The position numbers and the translations under genes were made by a program. A stretch of DNA of 64,000 bases, from assembly GCF_023091745.1 (NCBI RefSeq), contig NC_068926.1, forward strand, positions 71,918,001 to 71,982,000, given 5' to 3'. The notes beneath the pieces are model-generated. The model was given only the letters and a program-made list of their open reading frames with translations. It had not been told where the DNA came from and did no database searches. Positions 19,466 to 31,500 of the stretch are shown here, piece after piece. The stretch is from Budorcas taxicolor. Taxonomy: Eukaryota; Chordata; Mammalia; Artiodactyla; Bovidae. Within the stretch, counting starts at the first letter, position 1, and each line of letters begins with the position of its first letter.

Positions 19466-20815
19466 AGTGTAACTCTAGATATGGCAAGAAGCAAAAAGAG
19501 GGAATATTTTCCTGGACCAAAAAGCTAATAAGACAGGTGGTCCAGGGAATTTTAGATACTGTTTTATGGCCTAATCCAGTAACATCACATTGAGTGGCCT
19601 GTCAACAGAATCTTTGCCAAACCTGAGAATGGACATTCTCAGCACCCTGGGATAAAATGGTCATGAACTGCCCCCCTCATAATCATGGTCAAGTTTATGA
19701 GCTAAAAGGGGCTCTGCCAACTGAAGACTGACACTCACTATCTGCATCTACAAAGATTAAATCATGGCCGCTGCAACTGCTGACTTTCAACGCCCCTGAA
19801 AAGAGTTCAGGGTGAAAATCAGGAATGGGGCACTCTGTGCTCTGGGAAAAACTGGCAGAACAGGCCATCACATAGTTAGATCTTTTCAGGAGAAGATTTT
19901 ATGAGTCCCAATTCTTGCATCTTCTCATATCTAGAGAAACACTGATGTCATTAACTTTGAAATCTGCTTTGGCTGTTAAGAAATAGTTTACAATTAAGAG
20001 TCAAAATAGAGTAGCTACGGTTCAGATATCCTGGAAAATAACTAGGTGATGCTATGGGTGTACTTTCAGATTAGAGCTTGTATTGCTCCAAGCTGGGGCA
20101 GTCCTATGCCCCATTTTGACAGGAAGTTATCATAGTCATTGTTGCCTGGTTCCCTAAAATTAAAACTGAGCGGGACTCTGTGGGGCTCTGGAGTACGGAT
20201 CTGCTCTGTGTTCTCCATTTCTTATCTGTAGGATATAGACTTTGTTCAGCCTCCTTGGCCTTCCCTGAATCCCAAAGCATGGATTCAAACAATTGGTAAT
20301 CAGGGAAGGGAGGGGATACAAAAACAGAAACAATCAAAGGTTGGTACAGCCTCCAGACAGAGTCCTGGTTCCTACTCAAAGTAATATGCATAACAATGTC
20401 TTTGAGCCCCCACCCAGGTGGAGGATGGTAACTTCAGACTGAACACAAGATTCCTGGAGCACTGCTCTGTTGCCTCACCACCAACCCATCAGAAGGGGTC
20501 ACAAACCCTGCAACCCTCACCCCAAATGCTGCCTTCTGTTTCCGGGGACCAGAGATGACCATCCTGTTAGGTCTCCTGTTTGGCCCTTGTCTGTTTCATC
20601 TCTGAGAGGGGCCAACTAAATCGCTGCAACTACAAGGGTAGCAGCTGGTTTCAGATGTGGAAAACCCCAGCTTAGATCAGGTAGAGAGACTTCTGCTCTG
20701 CTAGGCAGGCCTACGCCCAGGCGCAGCAGGAAGAAGTTACAGAAAAAAGAGACCTCCACCCCAATTCCCAAAAAATATCTTGAGTATGAAGTCTCTCAGG
20801 GGGCCTATGTGCTGT
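19466..20815 (+). pseudogene. Degraded 3' internal region of the outer provirus
   Basis: Lies between the inner provirus and the recognisable transmembrane tail. By position it should be env, but stops occur in all frames and no surface-protein motif was found. Some of it (about 20400-20780) may be foreign sequence trapped before the nest formed. Confidence 0.4.
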
Positions 20816-21158
20816 GTTAGGGAAAGAACGTTGTTTTTATGTGAATCACTCAGGGTAATCAGGGAGTCCCTGGCCAAGATAAGAGAAGGGCTAAATCAGA
20901 AGAGAAAAAAAAAAAAAAAGAAAAATGTCTCAAAATTGATTTGAGTCCTGGTTCCAACAGTCCCTGTGGCTAACAATGCTAATTTCCACCCTGGTGGGCC
21001 CTCTAATAGTGCTACTATTAATACTTACTTTTGGTCCATGCATAATAACTAAGCTTGTCGCCTTTGTAAAAGACCGGGTCAATACCGTCCAACTGATGGT
21101 ACTGAGGCAACAGTATCAGGCCCTGCTCCCAAATAAAGAGGAAGATTCCTCTATGTAG
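20816..21158 (+). pseudogene. env transmembrane-subunit tail of the outer provirus
   Basis: A frame interrupted by an A-rich expansion at about 20905-20920 retains ERCFYVNHSG after the former CX6CC motif. The membrane span LISTLVGPLIVLLLILTFGP and a tail ending KEEDSSM, stop at 21156-21158, follow. It is closely similar to the same region of the inner provirus, showing that the two families are related. Confidence 0.8.
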
Positions 21159-21160
21159 CT

Positions 21161-21175
21161 GAAGAAAGGGGGGAA
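21161..21175 (+). promoter_or_regulatory. Polypurine tract of the outer provirus
   Basis: GAAGAAAGGGGGGAA, fifteen purines directly before the 3' LTR. Confidence 0.85.
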
Positions 21176-21589
21176 TGTCAGGACCAAACTGAAACCAGGA
21201 CAGGCTCTAAGCGGCAGGCTAGGCCTGAGGTTTAGTCTCTAGGAAAGCTGAGGCACTGGGAACTCCCGCAGGCAGTGTAGCTCGACCAATCAGAAAAAAA
21301 ATCCCCGTAGCCTCCTGCCCGCGCCAGACCTGAGCCAATCCGGATAGGGATGCGAGGTTTAAAAGTCCCGCACGCGCCTACGGTTTAACCAGTCAGCTAT
21401 GCTGTTACAGGAACAAAGAACCGTCTGTATAAAAGTAGATGTGATTCAGAGCTCCAGGCTCTCGTCAAGACTCCACTGCGCTGGGTGAGACTTGAGCCCT
21501 AGGTCGAGCTAGCAATAAACCCCTTTATGCTTTTGCATTGCTGTGGATGTCTTATTCTCTGTTTCGGGCCTTGGACACTGGGCATAGCA
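21176..21589 (+). repeat. 3' LTR of the outer provirus
   Basis: TGTCAGGACC to GCATAGCA, 414 bp, followed by GGGTC. The terminal CATAGCA differs from the CATAACA of the 5' copy. Confidence 0.9.
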
Positions 21590-21652
21590 GGGTCATGTCC
21601 TTAATTTGTGCGAATGTCCCGAACTCCATGTGGCCGGGGTCAGAATCACATT

Positions 21653-22410
21653 GCGGGACTTTGGTGGTCCAGTGGTCAAGAACTCGCCTGCCGGTCAAGG
21701 GACACGGGTTCCGTCCCTGGTGTGTGAAGGTTCCACACGCCCTGGGGCTGTTGTAGCCACGGGAAACAAACTCACTCAGGAGGACGAGGCAGAGAGTGGA
21801 GTGCAGTTTATTACGCCGCCGGGCCCAAGGCAGAGTCTCCTCTTAGCCAAGGACCCCCACCAGTCTTTGTGAAAACTTTATATACCCTAAGTGTAAAAGG
21901 TTCCCTGAAACTAGTCTGAACAAAGGAAAAAGAAAGATACAATCAAAGTTACCCGGTGATCCTGTGCCTTAAACCTAGGTAGTTAACAGTGGACAGTTAT
22001 CGACAGGCCTGGGGCCATGCCCCATAAGCATAATGGAATGTATGATTCTGTTCGGTTACACAGATAATTAGGGTATTCTTTTACGCATGGAGAGCCCTTC
22101 CTTCAGGGGCCTGGTTTTCCAGCCGGTATGTCGTTTCCATAGATACTGGGCATACGGGAGGTCCACAGTTCAGCCCAAGATGGAGTCCTGCTTTCAAGAC
22201 AGAGCCTGTTCTGTTTCCTCCTCCAGGGCAACTAAAGCCGGTGCACCACAGCTGCTGCGCTGCAACCGGAGCCCGTGCTCTGCCCAGGAGGCCACTGCAA
22301 CGAGCAGCCTGCGCAGGGCAGTGAAGAGGGGCACGACCCCCCCACCCCACCCCAGCAACTAGAGAAGGCCCCTGCACAGCGAAGACAGCACAACCAGAAA
22401 TAAAGAAACT
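21653..22410 (+). mobile_element. CHR-2-type SINE split by a solo LTR
   Basis: The tRNA-like head (GGGACTTTGGTGGTCCAGTGG, then CGGGTTCCGTCCCTGG) lies at 21653-21748. The body (GGGCAACTAAAGCCGGTGCACC, then GCAACTAGAGAAGGCCC and an A-rich end) resumes at 22226-22410 after an LTR. Confidence 0.8.
21749..22225 (-). repeat. Solo LTR inside the SINE
   Basis: On the minus strand TGGAGGAGG... to ...CTACAACA, 477 bp, with TATATAAA (21878-21885) and AATAAA (21807-21812) in promoter-then-poly(A) order. It is flanked by GGGC on both sides (21745-21748 and 22226-22229), a 4-bp target duplication. No internal retroviral sequence is attached. Confidence 0.8.
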
Positions 22411-22659
22411 TTAAGCATTCTCCTTAAAGAAAGATATTAAAATAAAGCCACGGAAATTATTTTAAGTCTCCTATAAACCCATTACTCTAACACAAAAGGT
22501 TATTTTTATTTCCCAATCCATTTTCCAGATAGGTTTTACATTAGCTCAAACACGCGTTCCACAATGTTTATAGCATTCAAAGAAGCCTGCTATACCCGCA
22601 TTGGTAGTTTTTAGTTTATTAATAATTGCCATTATTGCCTCCCCGCAGCGGGGGAAGAA
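22411..22659. other. AT-rich spacer before the TOP3B CpG island
   Basis: No gene or clear repeat seen. An abrupt base-composition change at about 22645 marks the start of the CpG island. Confidence 0.5.
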
Positions 22660-23250
22660 TGAGATGGAAGGTTTCGCGGGAACCCCTGTGACCCCACGTG
22701 CTCGGGCCGACTGGAGGATGCTCCCCGGAACTCTCGAGCCTCGGAACCCACAAGTGCGGGCGCGAGGCGCCGGAGGGCAGGGGGGTGGGGAACGCTGTCC
22801 GCGGACGGACCCGGAAGCAGATGGCGGCGAGCCTCCAGGAGCGGGAGGCGGGAGGCAGGTGAGCGGCGAGGGGCTGGGCGGTTTGGGGCGCGGGTCCAGC
22901 CCCGCGGCTGGGCGCCGGTCCCAGGCCGGCTCGGCAGTCTCGGCGCCTCCTCCCGGGCGGGCGGGTTCGGGGGGCGTCCGGAGGGCGCGGGCGCTGCGGC
23001 CGGGGCCCCTCTGCACCGAGCGGGGTCTGCGTCGCGGGCGGGGACCGAGGCGGCGTCGGGCGGGGTTGGGGCCCAGGCTCCGCCCCCGGCCCGGTCCGGT
23101 CCGGAGGGCGCCCGGGGTGTACGAGAGGGCGGCGGCGGCGAAAGGCACCTGTCTGAGCAGATCCGCTGGGGTCTTGAGCGCTGCTTTCTCCCGGCGGCCT
23201 CGTGTGGCTTCGCTGTCGCTCGAGAAGGGGACGTGAGGAGTCAGCCCAGC
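22660..23250 (+). promoter_or_regulatory. TOP3B: TOP3B CpG-island promoter with noncoding first exon
   Basis: About 600 bp rich in GC and CpG. An ETS core CCGGAAG (22811-22817) sits beside ATGGCGGC (22821-22828), a YY1-like element; this pair is typical of TATA-less housekeeping starts. A good donor GCAG/GTGAGC at 22858/22859 would end a noncoding exon and join the acceptor at 25485. The exact start site cannot be read. Confidence 0.65.
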
Positions 23251-23342
23251 GTGGGCTTGGTGGTCAGCGAGCCGGGCGTCCTGAGAGCCTTGGCAGAGGT
23301 CTGACACTAGTCTCAGCTGTTCTGAACCTGTCTCACTTCGGA

Positions 23343-24600
23343 TCAGTTCAGTTCAGTCGCTTAGTCGTGCCCGACTCTTTGCGACCCCATGAACCGCAGC
23401 ACGCCAGGCCTCCCTGTCCTTCACCAACTGCCGGAGTTCACTCAAGCTCATCTCCGTTGAGTCAGTGATGCCATCCAACCATCTCCTCCTCTGTCGTCCC
23501 CTTCTCCTCCTGCCTTCAATCTTTCCCAGCATCAGGGTCTTTTCCAATGAGTCAGCTCTTTGCATCAGGTGGCCAAAGTGTTGGAGTTTCAGCTTCAACA
23601 TCAGTCCTCCCAATGAACACTCAGGACTGATCCCCTCTAGGATGTACTGGTTGGATCTCCTTGCAGTCTAAGGGACTCTCAAGAGTCTTCTTCAACACCA
23701 CAGTTCAAAAGCATCAGTTCTTTGGTGGTTAGCTTTCTTCACAGTCCAACTCTCACATCCATACATAACTACTGGAAAAACCGTAGCCTTGACGAGTTGG
23801 ACCTTTGTTGGCAAAGTAACCTTTCTGCTTATTATGCTGTCTAGGTTAGTCATAACTTTCCTTCCAAGGAGTAAGCGTCTGTTAATTTCATGGCTGCAGT
23901 CACCATCTGCAGTGATTTTAGAGCCCCCCAAAATAAAGTCAGCCAGTGTTTCCACTGTTTCCCCATCTATTTGCCATGAAGTGATGGGACTGGATGCCAT
24001 GATCTTCGTTTTCTGAATGTTGAGCTTTAAGCCAACTTTTTCACTCTCCTCTTTAACTTTCTTCAAGAGGCTTTTTAGTTCTTCTTCACTTTCTTCCATA
24101 AAGGTGATGTTATCTGCATATCTGAGGTTATTGATATTTCCTCAGGCAATCTTGATTTCAGCTTGTGCTTCTTCCAGCCCAGCGTTTCTCCTCAAGTACT
24201 CTGCATAGAAGTTAAATAAGCAGGGAGACAATATACAGCCTTGACGTACTCTTTTTCCTATTTGGAACCAGTCTGTTGTTCCATGTCTAGTTCTAACTGT
24301 TGCTTCCTGACCTGCATACAGGTTTCTCAAGAGGCAGGTCAGGTGGTCTGGTATTCCCATCTCTTTCAGAATTTTCCACAGTTTATTGTGATCCATACAG
24401 TCAGAGGCTTTGGCATAGTCAATAAAGCAGAAGTAGATGTTTTTCTGGAACTCTCTTGCTTTTTCCATGATCCAGCGGATGTTGGCAATTTGATCTCTGG
24501 TTCCTCTGCCTTTTCTAAAACCAGCTTGAACATCTGGAAGTTCACGGTTCACGTATTGCTGAAGCCTGGCTAGGAGAATTCTCAGCATTACTTTACTAGC
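23343..24600 (-). mobile_element. BovB LINE, 3' part with RT-encoding region
   Basis: The minus strand encodes two long pieces of an RTE-type ORF. 24588-24142 contains RT motifs (YVNRELPDVQAGFRKGRGTR, CFIDYAKASDCMDH, RQGCILSPCLFN). 24099-23353 carries the later part (GLKLNIQKTKIMAS, PVVMYGCESWTVKK). A frame change near 24142 and the absence of the 5' half (endonuclease) show that it is truncated and dead. Confidence 0.9.
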
Positions 24601-24661
24601 GTGTGTGATGAGTGCAACCTCAGGCTACTCATAGTTTAAAGAGTTCCAACAAAGGCCTCAT

Positions 24662-24873
24662 AGTGAAAGTGAAAAGTGAAAGTCTCTCTGTCATTCCGAC
24701 TCTTTGAGACCCCCTGGACTAGACAGTCTGTGGGATTCTCCCGGCCAGAATACTGCAGTGGGTAGCCTTTTCCTTCTCCAGGAGATCTTCCCAACCCAGG
24801 GATCGAACCCAGGTCTCCCGCATTGCGGGTGGATTCTTTACCAGCTGAGCCACCAGGGAAGCAGGCCTTGTAG
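24662..24873 (-). mobile_element. Bov-tA SINE
   Basis: Reverse complement begins GCTTCCCTGGTGGCTCAGC and contains GGGTTCGATCCCTGGGTTGG. It lies in the first intron of TOP3B. Confidence 0.85.
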
Positions 24874-25485
24874 AATTGCTCATTAAAGATTCAACAAAGT
24901 GGTGTTTGCAGCCGTAGCACCGCCTACAAAGCAGGAGGTGAGAAAGGCTCCTTTCCCTGACTGCCTGGATGTATGATTCAGTCACCAAGGTGGGAAATCC
25001 TAGGGGCATGTAGTTCCCGCTTTAGACCACAGCGTTCTAGTTAACTGGCTCGCGCCCGGCCCGCAGAGGTGGGGCAGGGCAGGAGGGGAGGTCGGTCAGA
25101 GCCTGTTGGGAAGGGCCAGGTGAGCTCTGCTGGGGGCTGGATCCCTGGCTCAGGACACCGTGAAGTTCAGCCAAGGTGGGGATGCCGCTCTTGGCCCCAG
25201 GGGTAAAAGACAGCTCCACTGGAGGGGGTCAGGCCCAAAGCCCCCTTCTCTCCCCCTTAGGCTTCCTAGTGCAAATCTGGGGCCAAAATCAGCCTGGGGT
25301 CGTGGGGCGACCTCACCTCTCTGACAGGAAACCCTCGCCCTCGGCCGGTTCAGTTGCTCTGGGCGGCTGTCTGAGATGCCTTCAGGTCTCCCCAAGCTCC
25401 TCTTTCTCACTTCGGGGGTGTTTGATCACTCAGAGTGGCAGGTTGTGCCAGAAGCCTCGCTGTTGTTTGTGTGTCTTTGTCTCAG

Positions 25486-25570
25486 GAGTTGGCGTGACGC
25501 TGCTCCAGCGCGGTGTCTGAGCCGTTTCCCGAGAGCGGAGTGAGGCGGGGCGCTGGCAGCCCGAGGCGAG
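25486..25570 (+). other. TOP3B: TOP3B 5' UTR part of the first coding exon
   Basis: A pyrimidine-rich tract and CTCAG acceptor end at 25485. The exon then runs into the ATG at 25571 with no earlier ATG in the leader. The splice from 22858 is inferred. Confidence 0.55.
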
Positions 25571-28500
25571 ATGAAGACCGTGCTGATGGTGGCTGAGAAG
25601 CCGTCCTTGGCCCAGTCCATCGCCAGGATCCTCTCTCGAGGTAGGAGGGCAGCTCCGACGTCCGGCGGCTTTGGTCTGGGAGCGTGGGCCTTCCTGCCCC
25701 GCCGGTCAGGCCTGCCTTGTTCTGAAGCGGCCCCAGGCCCCTGGAGGCGAGTCTGTTCGGGAACAGCAGGCATGGACGGAGCCCTTGGCCCCTGAGTCAT
25801 TTAGTCCCTGTGGGGTGCGGTTTCCTCCACACTCAGCGTGAGCCGGGCCTCCCCAGGCACGACCAGGAGCCCGTGGCAGGCAGGCTGCTGCGGGAGCGAT
25901 GTGCAGGCAGCGTGGCTGCTCTCGAACGGCAGAAGCCAGCCCTGCTAACTTGTGCAGGAAGTCCACTGGAAGGCCCCGGCCCCAGCCTGGTCTGCCAAGG
26001 CCATGCCCGGGCGTCAGCGCCACTGCCCCACGGACACCCAGCCACACCCACGCCCCTCATGCCACTCGAGAACACCACGAGGCTGAGCCGTAGCCTCAGG
26101 GCACCTGCCCTCGCCCTAGCTTGGCCCTGGGTACTTGGGTGCTGGGGACGCAGAGATGGCAGGCGTCTGCCTTGACCTCCCCTTGGTCCAGTGGCGGAGG
26201 GAAGAGGCGGCCCCAGAGCAGCAGGCTGAGAAGTTGTGGTCGGGAGGGGAGGGGAGACTCAGACGTGCCTGGTACCCAGAGGCCGAGAGAGACCAGCAGA
26301 GGGACCCTCCGTGGGTGTCAGGAGGTCACCCTGGGGTCGACAGTGAGGGAGTGTCCGGGGCATTTCTGGGGAGGGTCTGAAAGAGGCAGGAATCAAATTC
26401 AGGAGTGAACGCAGAAGTGTGGAGAACAGCCCTCGAGCGGTCTGCGAGCACTGCAGGGCGGCCCGGCCTTGGGAGGCTGCGTCAGGCCCGGCCCACCTGT
26501 GCCCCCCGCAGGCAGCATGTCCTCACGCAAAGGGCTGAACGGGGCCTGCTCGGTGCATGAGTACAGTGGGGCCTTCGAGGGCCAGCCGGCCCGCTTCAAG
26601 ATGACGTCGGTCTGCGGCCACGTGATGACGCTGGACTTCCTGGGTGAGCCCCGCCCACCCCCATTCCACCGAGGAACCCCGCCCCGTGCTGCCCACGGCC
26701 CGCAGGAAGCCCGGGGCGGGCTCGGGGCAGACAGGTTTGTCCAGGACCGGTGAGTCCGAGGCCAGCAGGCTGTAGGGGGCTGCCCTGCAGTCCCCGCTCC
26801 AGCAGTGGCCCTCGTGGAGGGCAGCGTGGAGGCGGTGGCCTGCACCTGAGCGGGGGCCTGGCCCGTGCAGCTGTTGCGGTGCGAGCTGCCGCCTGCCGGG
26901 GTGCCCATTGTCTGCGGGCTCTTGGCAGCTGGCACCGGAAGTCCAGCGCCAGTGACCCCGTGGGCTGGCTCCAGGCCCGCGGTCGCTGTGGGTCCGACTG
27001 GGGCTCTGGGCCTCGCTGCTTGTCTGCTCCTCGTGTGGAGGGTCTGAGGACAGCGCCGTCCCCTGCCAGGACCGTCCAGGCCCCTGCACCCCGAGCCTCA
27101 AGTGGAGGAGCGGGGAGCACAGGACGGGGCCTGAGGACACTGAGGTCCCCTGGGATCCGCTGCGCGCTTGTCCGGGCTGGCCAAGCGCTGGGCGCGGAGA
27201 GCGTGCAGACAGTGGCTGGAGAGGAGACGGGGTGAGCGGTGTGACTCTTGCTGCGCAGTCAGCCCGCCAGGAGCGGTGCCCCCGCCGCAGGCCTGCCCAG
27301 AGCTGGCCCACTCCTGAGCAAGGGAGGCCCTGCTCCGAGCCTCCCTATCCTGGGGTCGCGGGCCCTGTAGATGTGATGTGTGATCCTGACGTCCCTGTGT
27401 GTGTCACAGGAAAGTACAACAAGTGGGACAAAGTGGACCCCGCCGAGCTGTTCAGCCAGGCCCCGACGGAGAAGAAGGAGGCCAACCCCAAGCTGAATAT
27501 GGTGAAGTTCCTGCAGGTGCGTCCGGGGCTCCCTGGGGCCCACGCCTCCCCTCACGGCCTGGGCACCCCAGCCACTCAGCCCCCAGACCAGCCTCCTGCT
27601 TTTAAAATGGTTTGGTGGTGGCGGATTCTAAAACAAACGTAAACACGGGGACTTCCCTGGGAGTCCAGGGGTTAAGAATCTCCCTGCCAGTGCAGGGGAC
27701 GCGGGTTCGATCCCTGGTCCGGGAGGACCCCACGTGCTGCGGTATAACTAAGCCTGAGTGCCCTGAGTGCTGCGCCAGCGGTCCAGAGCTGGGGCTTCAT
27801 ACTGCGCCATGACGAGAGAGTGGCCCCCTCGCGTGACGAGAGAAAGCCACGCACGGCAGCGAGGCCCCGGTGCAGCCAGGAGCAAAAATAAAAAGAGAAA
27901 ACCTTAAGAAATAAAGAACAATGCAAAGAACGCAAACCCATGGTGTAGGTTAGAAAAGAAGTAAGGAGGAAGAAAGGAATTTATCTGTGGTCTCACCGTC
28001 TAAGACAACTGCCGCTAATCTTTAGGCGTTTCAGTTCAGTATTCTTTTTTTTAATTCAGTTTTGGGGATTAAGATCTCGTGGCATTTATTATGTTTTTTG
28101 GTCTAAAAACTAGCAGTTCTGAACTACATTCTTTGCTGAGAGGCCAAGCCCGCCGGTGACTCCACTTGGTGACTCCTGCCCCGGGCTCCAGGCCTTCCGA
28201 GGGCTGTCTGGGGGGCTTGGGGCCGCGCTCTCTGCGCCAGGCAGCGGTGGCCGGGCTGGGCAGTGCACACCCCGTGTCTCTGCGCAGGTAGAGGGCAGGG
28301 GCTGCGACTGCATTGTGCTGTGGCTGGACTGCGACAAGGAGGGCGAGAACATCTGCTTCGAGGTGAGAGGCTGGGGCCCGCGTGGCCAGCCGGCCTGAAT
28401 CCCGCGGGCTGCCCCGCTGGGGGCCAGGGCCGCGGCTCTGGAGATCCCGTGGACGCTGATGGTGCAGGGGCTCCGCCCGGGGCAGGAGCGTCCCGTCGCC

Positions 28501-31500
28501 GGGCGGGCAGCTTGTGAGGAAGTGCTGAGGCAGGATTTCCCCGGCGGAGGGCTGCCCGGAGGGGAGTGTGGGTTCTGAGCGTCGGGCGTGGGCCCGCGCC
28601 GGGACCTCTGCCTTGCGGCCGGGTGCCTTGTCGCACCCCTTCACCCCTCTCCCCACCCCTGCCAGCTCTGTGCTCCACCCCGCCTTTGCCACCCCAGGGC
28701 AGGTGCCGTTCCCAGGCCTGCCTCCGCAGGAGCCCCTTGGGCTGTGACACCCCGCTGTCACTCGGGGACCTCTCCCGGCCCCGCCCCTGCCCCTACACCT
28801 CCCCTGGGCCCTCCGTGTGGGGTGGACACTGTCGTCCCCTGTGAGGAAGCCACGTGGCCTGCAGACTCCGGGCGAGTCTGGGCTCCAGGACCCCAGGCCC
28901 GCCAGGCTGTGGCCTGGAGCCGCTGCTGCTACCCGCCTGCTGCCTCACCTTCTCTCCCGTCTCTGTATTTCCTCCCGTCGCTGGAGGGTCTCCCAGATGC
29001 CGCCCCCTCCCCATGCTCTCCTCGAGAAGGTGGGCTCAGCAGCCGGGGTCGCTTGCGTTCTTGGTGGTAGCACCTCCTGGTTGAGGGTGGAAGCCGCTGT
29101 AAGAAGAGGGGTGTGAGCAGGGCAGGGAAGGGAGCCTGGTGGCCGGAGGCCCGCAGACACCAAGGCTGCGGAGGGCAGGGCGGTGGCTAGCCGGTGGAAG
29201 CGGGTGGGGTGGGCGCCCGGGCGAGCCCTGGGCGTCACTGCTGGGCGCCCCCCAGGTGCTGGACGCGGTGCTGCCCGTCATGAAGCAGACCCACAGCGGC
29301 GAGCAGACGGTGTTCCGGGCCCGCTTCAGCTCCATCACGGACACGGACATCTGCGCTGCCATGGCCCGCCTAGGCGAGCCCGACCACAACGAGGCGCTCT
29401 CGGTGGACGCGCGGCAGGAGCTGGACCTCCGCATCGGATGCGCCTTCACGAGGTGCCCCTGCCCCCCCAGGCCCAACCAGAGATGGGAGACTGTCCTCCT
29501 TCTCGGTCCCTGAGACAGCTGTCTCGCCGAAGCGCAAGGGTGCCTGACCAAAGCGTCCTCGTCTCCCTGACCCCCTTCACAGGTTCCAGACTAAATACTT
29601 CCAAGGGAAATACGGCAACCTGGACAGCTCGCTCATCTCCTTCGGGCCGTGCCAGACCCCCACGCTGGGGTTCTGTGTGGAAAGGCATGACAAGATCCAG
29701 TCCTTCAAACCGGAGACCTACTGGGTGCTGCAGGCCAAGGTCCGTGGCCTTTTCCCATCCGCACTGGGGCTTGCTGGGCTTGGGTGTAGCGTCCCCAGGC
29801 CCAGGGCACGGGTGTGGGCCGCCGTCCCACCGTGGGTGCGGGAGAGGGCCGTCCAGCGCAGGCCAAGGTCCACGGCCGGGGCAGTCGGGTCCAGGGACTG
29901 CACTGAGGGCCGTGGGCCACTGGCCTTCCAGCTCCTAAAAAGCCTCGGAACACGTTTTCCAAGTGAGATCAAAGGAAGGTTCTCCTAAGGCTCCGAGTAT
30001 GACATGGGGCCGCTGCACTCCACATGGGGCTGGGGTCCCCTGTGGGGGCGCTGCAACGCCCCTGTGGACAGCTCAGCCTTGGCGCTGGGCTCCTGTCCTG
30101 AGACTGCCTCCCTCATCTCAGCAGAAGGCCTCTGCCAGAGCAGCCTGTGCTCGGGGAGGGGCTGGGCTGCGCCCCTGAACAGCCTCGGCCGTGACCCCTT
30201 CCAGCCAGGCCAGGCTCCAGCTGCCTGGCCTCTCCTCGCGGCGGTGGCTCACCCCGCCTCTGCTCCTGCGCCCTCCCGCAGGTGGACGTCGACAAGGACC
30301 GCTCCCTCCTCCTGGACTGGGACCGTGTCCGCGTGTTCGACCGGGAGGTCGCGCAGATGTTCCTGAACATGACCAGGCTCGAGGAGGAGGCCCAGGTGGG
30401 CTGCTCGGGGCCGCGGAGGCCTCTGCTGACCGGGCTGCAGGGCTCCCTCTGTCTCTCTGGAACACAGACACCTTTTAGAGAGAAGACTAGCTGCTCCCAC
30501 ACACGTCCCCGCCACGGTCCTGCCCCGCCCCCAGGCTGGGACCGCCACACAGCTGCCTGCCCTGACCGGTGAACGTGCCCTGCGGGCACCCCCTTGCTCG
30601 GGGGCTCCCGCCCCACTGTCCGCCCTTGGTGGCACGTCCAGCCGGAGGCCCCTGTGCCCATCGAGAGCCTGCCCAGGGCCCACAGCCGGCTCGGCCACTC
30701 CGGGCCGTTGGCTCTCCTGGCTCACCTGCCACGCTTCCCACTCGGGTCTCAGGAATTGGAGGCGTGGCTGCGTGGCTGGTAGGAAGAGGTTGATGCCACG
30801 TGCCAGGGGGCTGGCCACATGGGACTGGCAGGTCCACGGCCGTGGCGGCTTGTGCCCTGCAGTCGCGCCTTCAGGGGTCCCTCTTGCCCAGTGCAGTTGA
30901 TTCAGGCACTGGAGCTGCTTCTAAAGCTGCCCCACGCTTCTGCCTGTGACGGCCACCGCATCTGGGCCTCCCCATCGTGATCCCAGGCTCCACTGCTGCA
31001 TCTGTCTGTCCAGAGCTCGGGGTGTGGCCCTGGCCAGGTTCACGTGGGGTTGGCAGGGGTGAGCGTGGCAGTTGAGAAGCCTGGATTGCTTCTGCCGTAG
31101 GCAGGATGGTCACCTCTTCAACAGCCGTTCAGCCCAGAGGCTGAGCTGGTTGCTCACCTCGCTTTTCCGCGAGTGGGAGCTTTTCACTGAAGTTCCTCCT
31201 GGTGACCCACAGTTAGAAGTTAGGAGATTTTACAGAAAAAGTTCCGACTTCCCGCTTTTCCTGACGAATCAGAAGGTGTAGCTACACTTGCAGGCACCAT
31301 GAGGAGCAAGCAGCTGCCCCTGCGATGGGCCCTCACCCCAGGACCCCCGCCTTCTCTGCAGATGGAGATGCGGGCTCCCGGCGGGCTCCCAACGTGCAGC
31401 CCCTTCTCCTGACTCCTCCCTTCCTCCAGGTTTTCTCTCCCGAAGAAAAGTCTCTAGAATTCCCTTTCGTTTTCCTTTCTTGGGCCTGAACAAACGTTCG

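Larger units (their letters stand above)
6718..21589 (+). mobile_element. Outer gammaretroviral provirus, degraded, interrupted by a second provirus
   Basis: LTRs at 6718-7131 and 21176-21589 are flanked by the identical 5-bp sequence GGGTC (6713-6717 and 21590-21594), so both belong to one insertion. Removing the inner provirus leaves about 6.3 kb, shorter than a full gammaretrovirus; most of gag and pol is missing or unrecognisable. By eye the two LTRs differ at about 19 positions plus four short indels (near 5 percent). Remaining parts are a proline primer site, a leader with four tandem units, a 37-codon gag start, an AT-rich degraded middle with an env-like stretch, and the env transmembrane tail. 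Confidence 0.9.

Noticed and set aside
22546..23307. A 253-codon minus-strand frame across the TOP3B CpG island
   Set aside because: Shadow of GC-rich promoter DNA with a matching plus-strand frame and no recognisable domain.
24642..24873. tRNA gene
   Set aside because: A B-box-like GGTTCGATCCC is present, but it belongs to a tRNA-derived SINE; the same holds for the other SINE heads in the window.
26523..27311. A 262-codon minus-strand frame
   Set aside because: Antisense to TOP3B exon 2 and GC-rich intron; no homology recognised.
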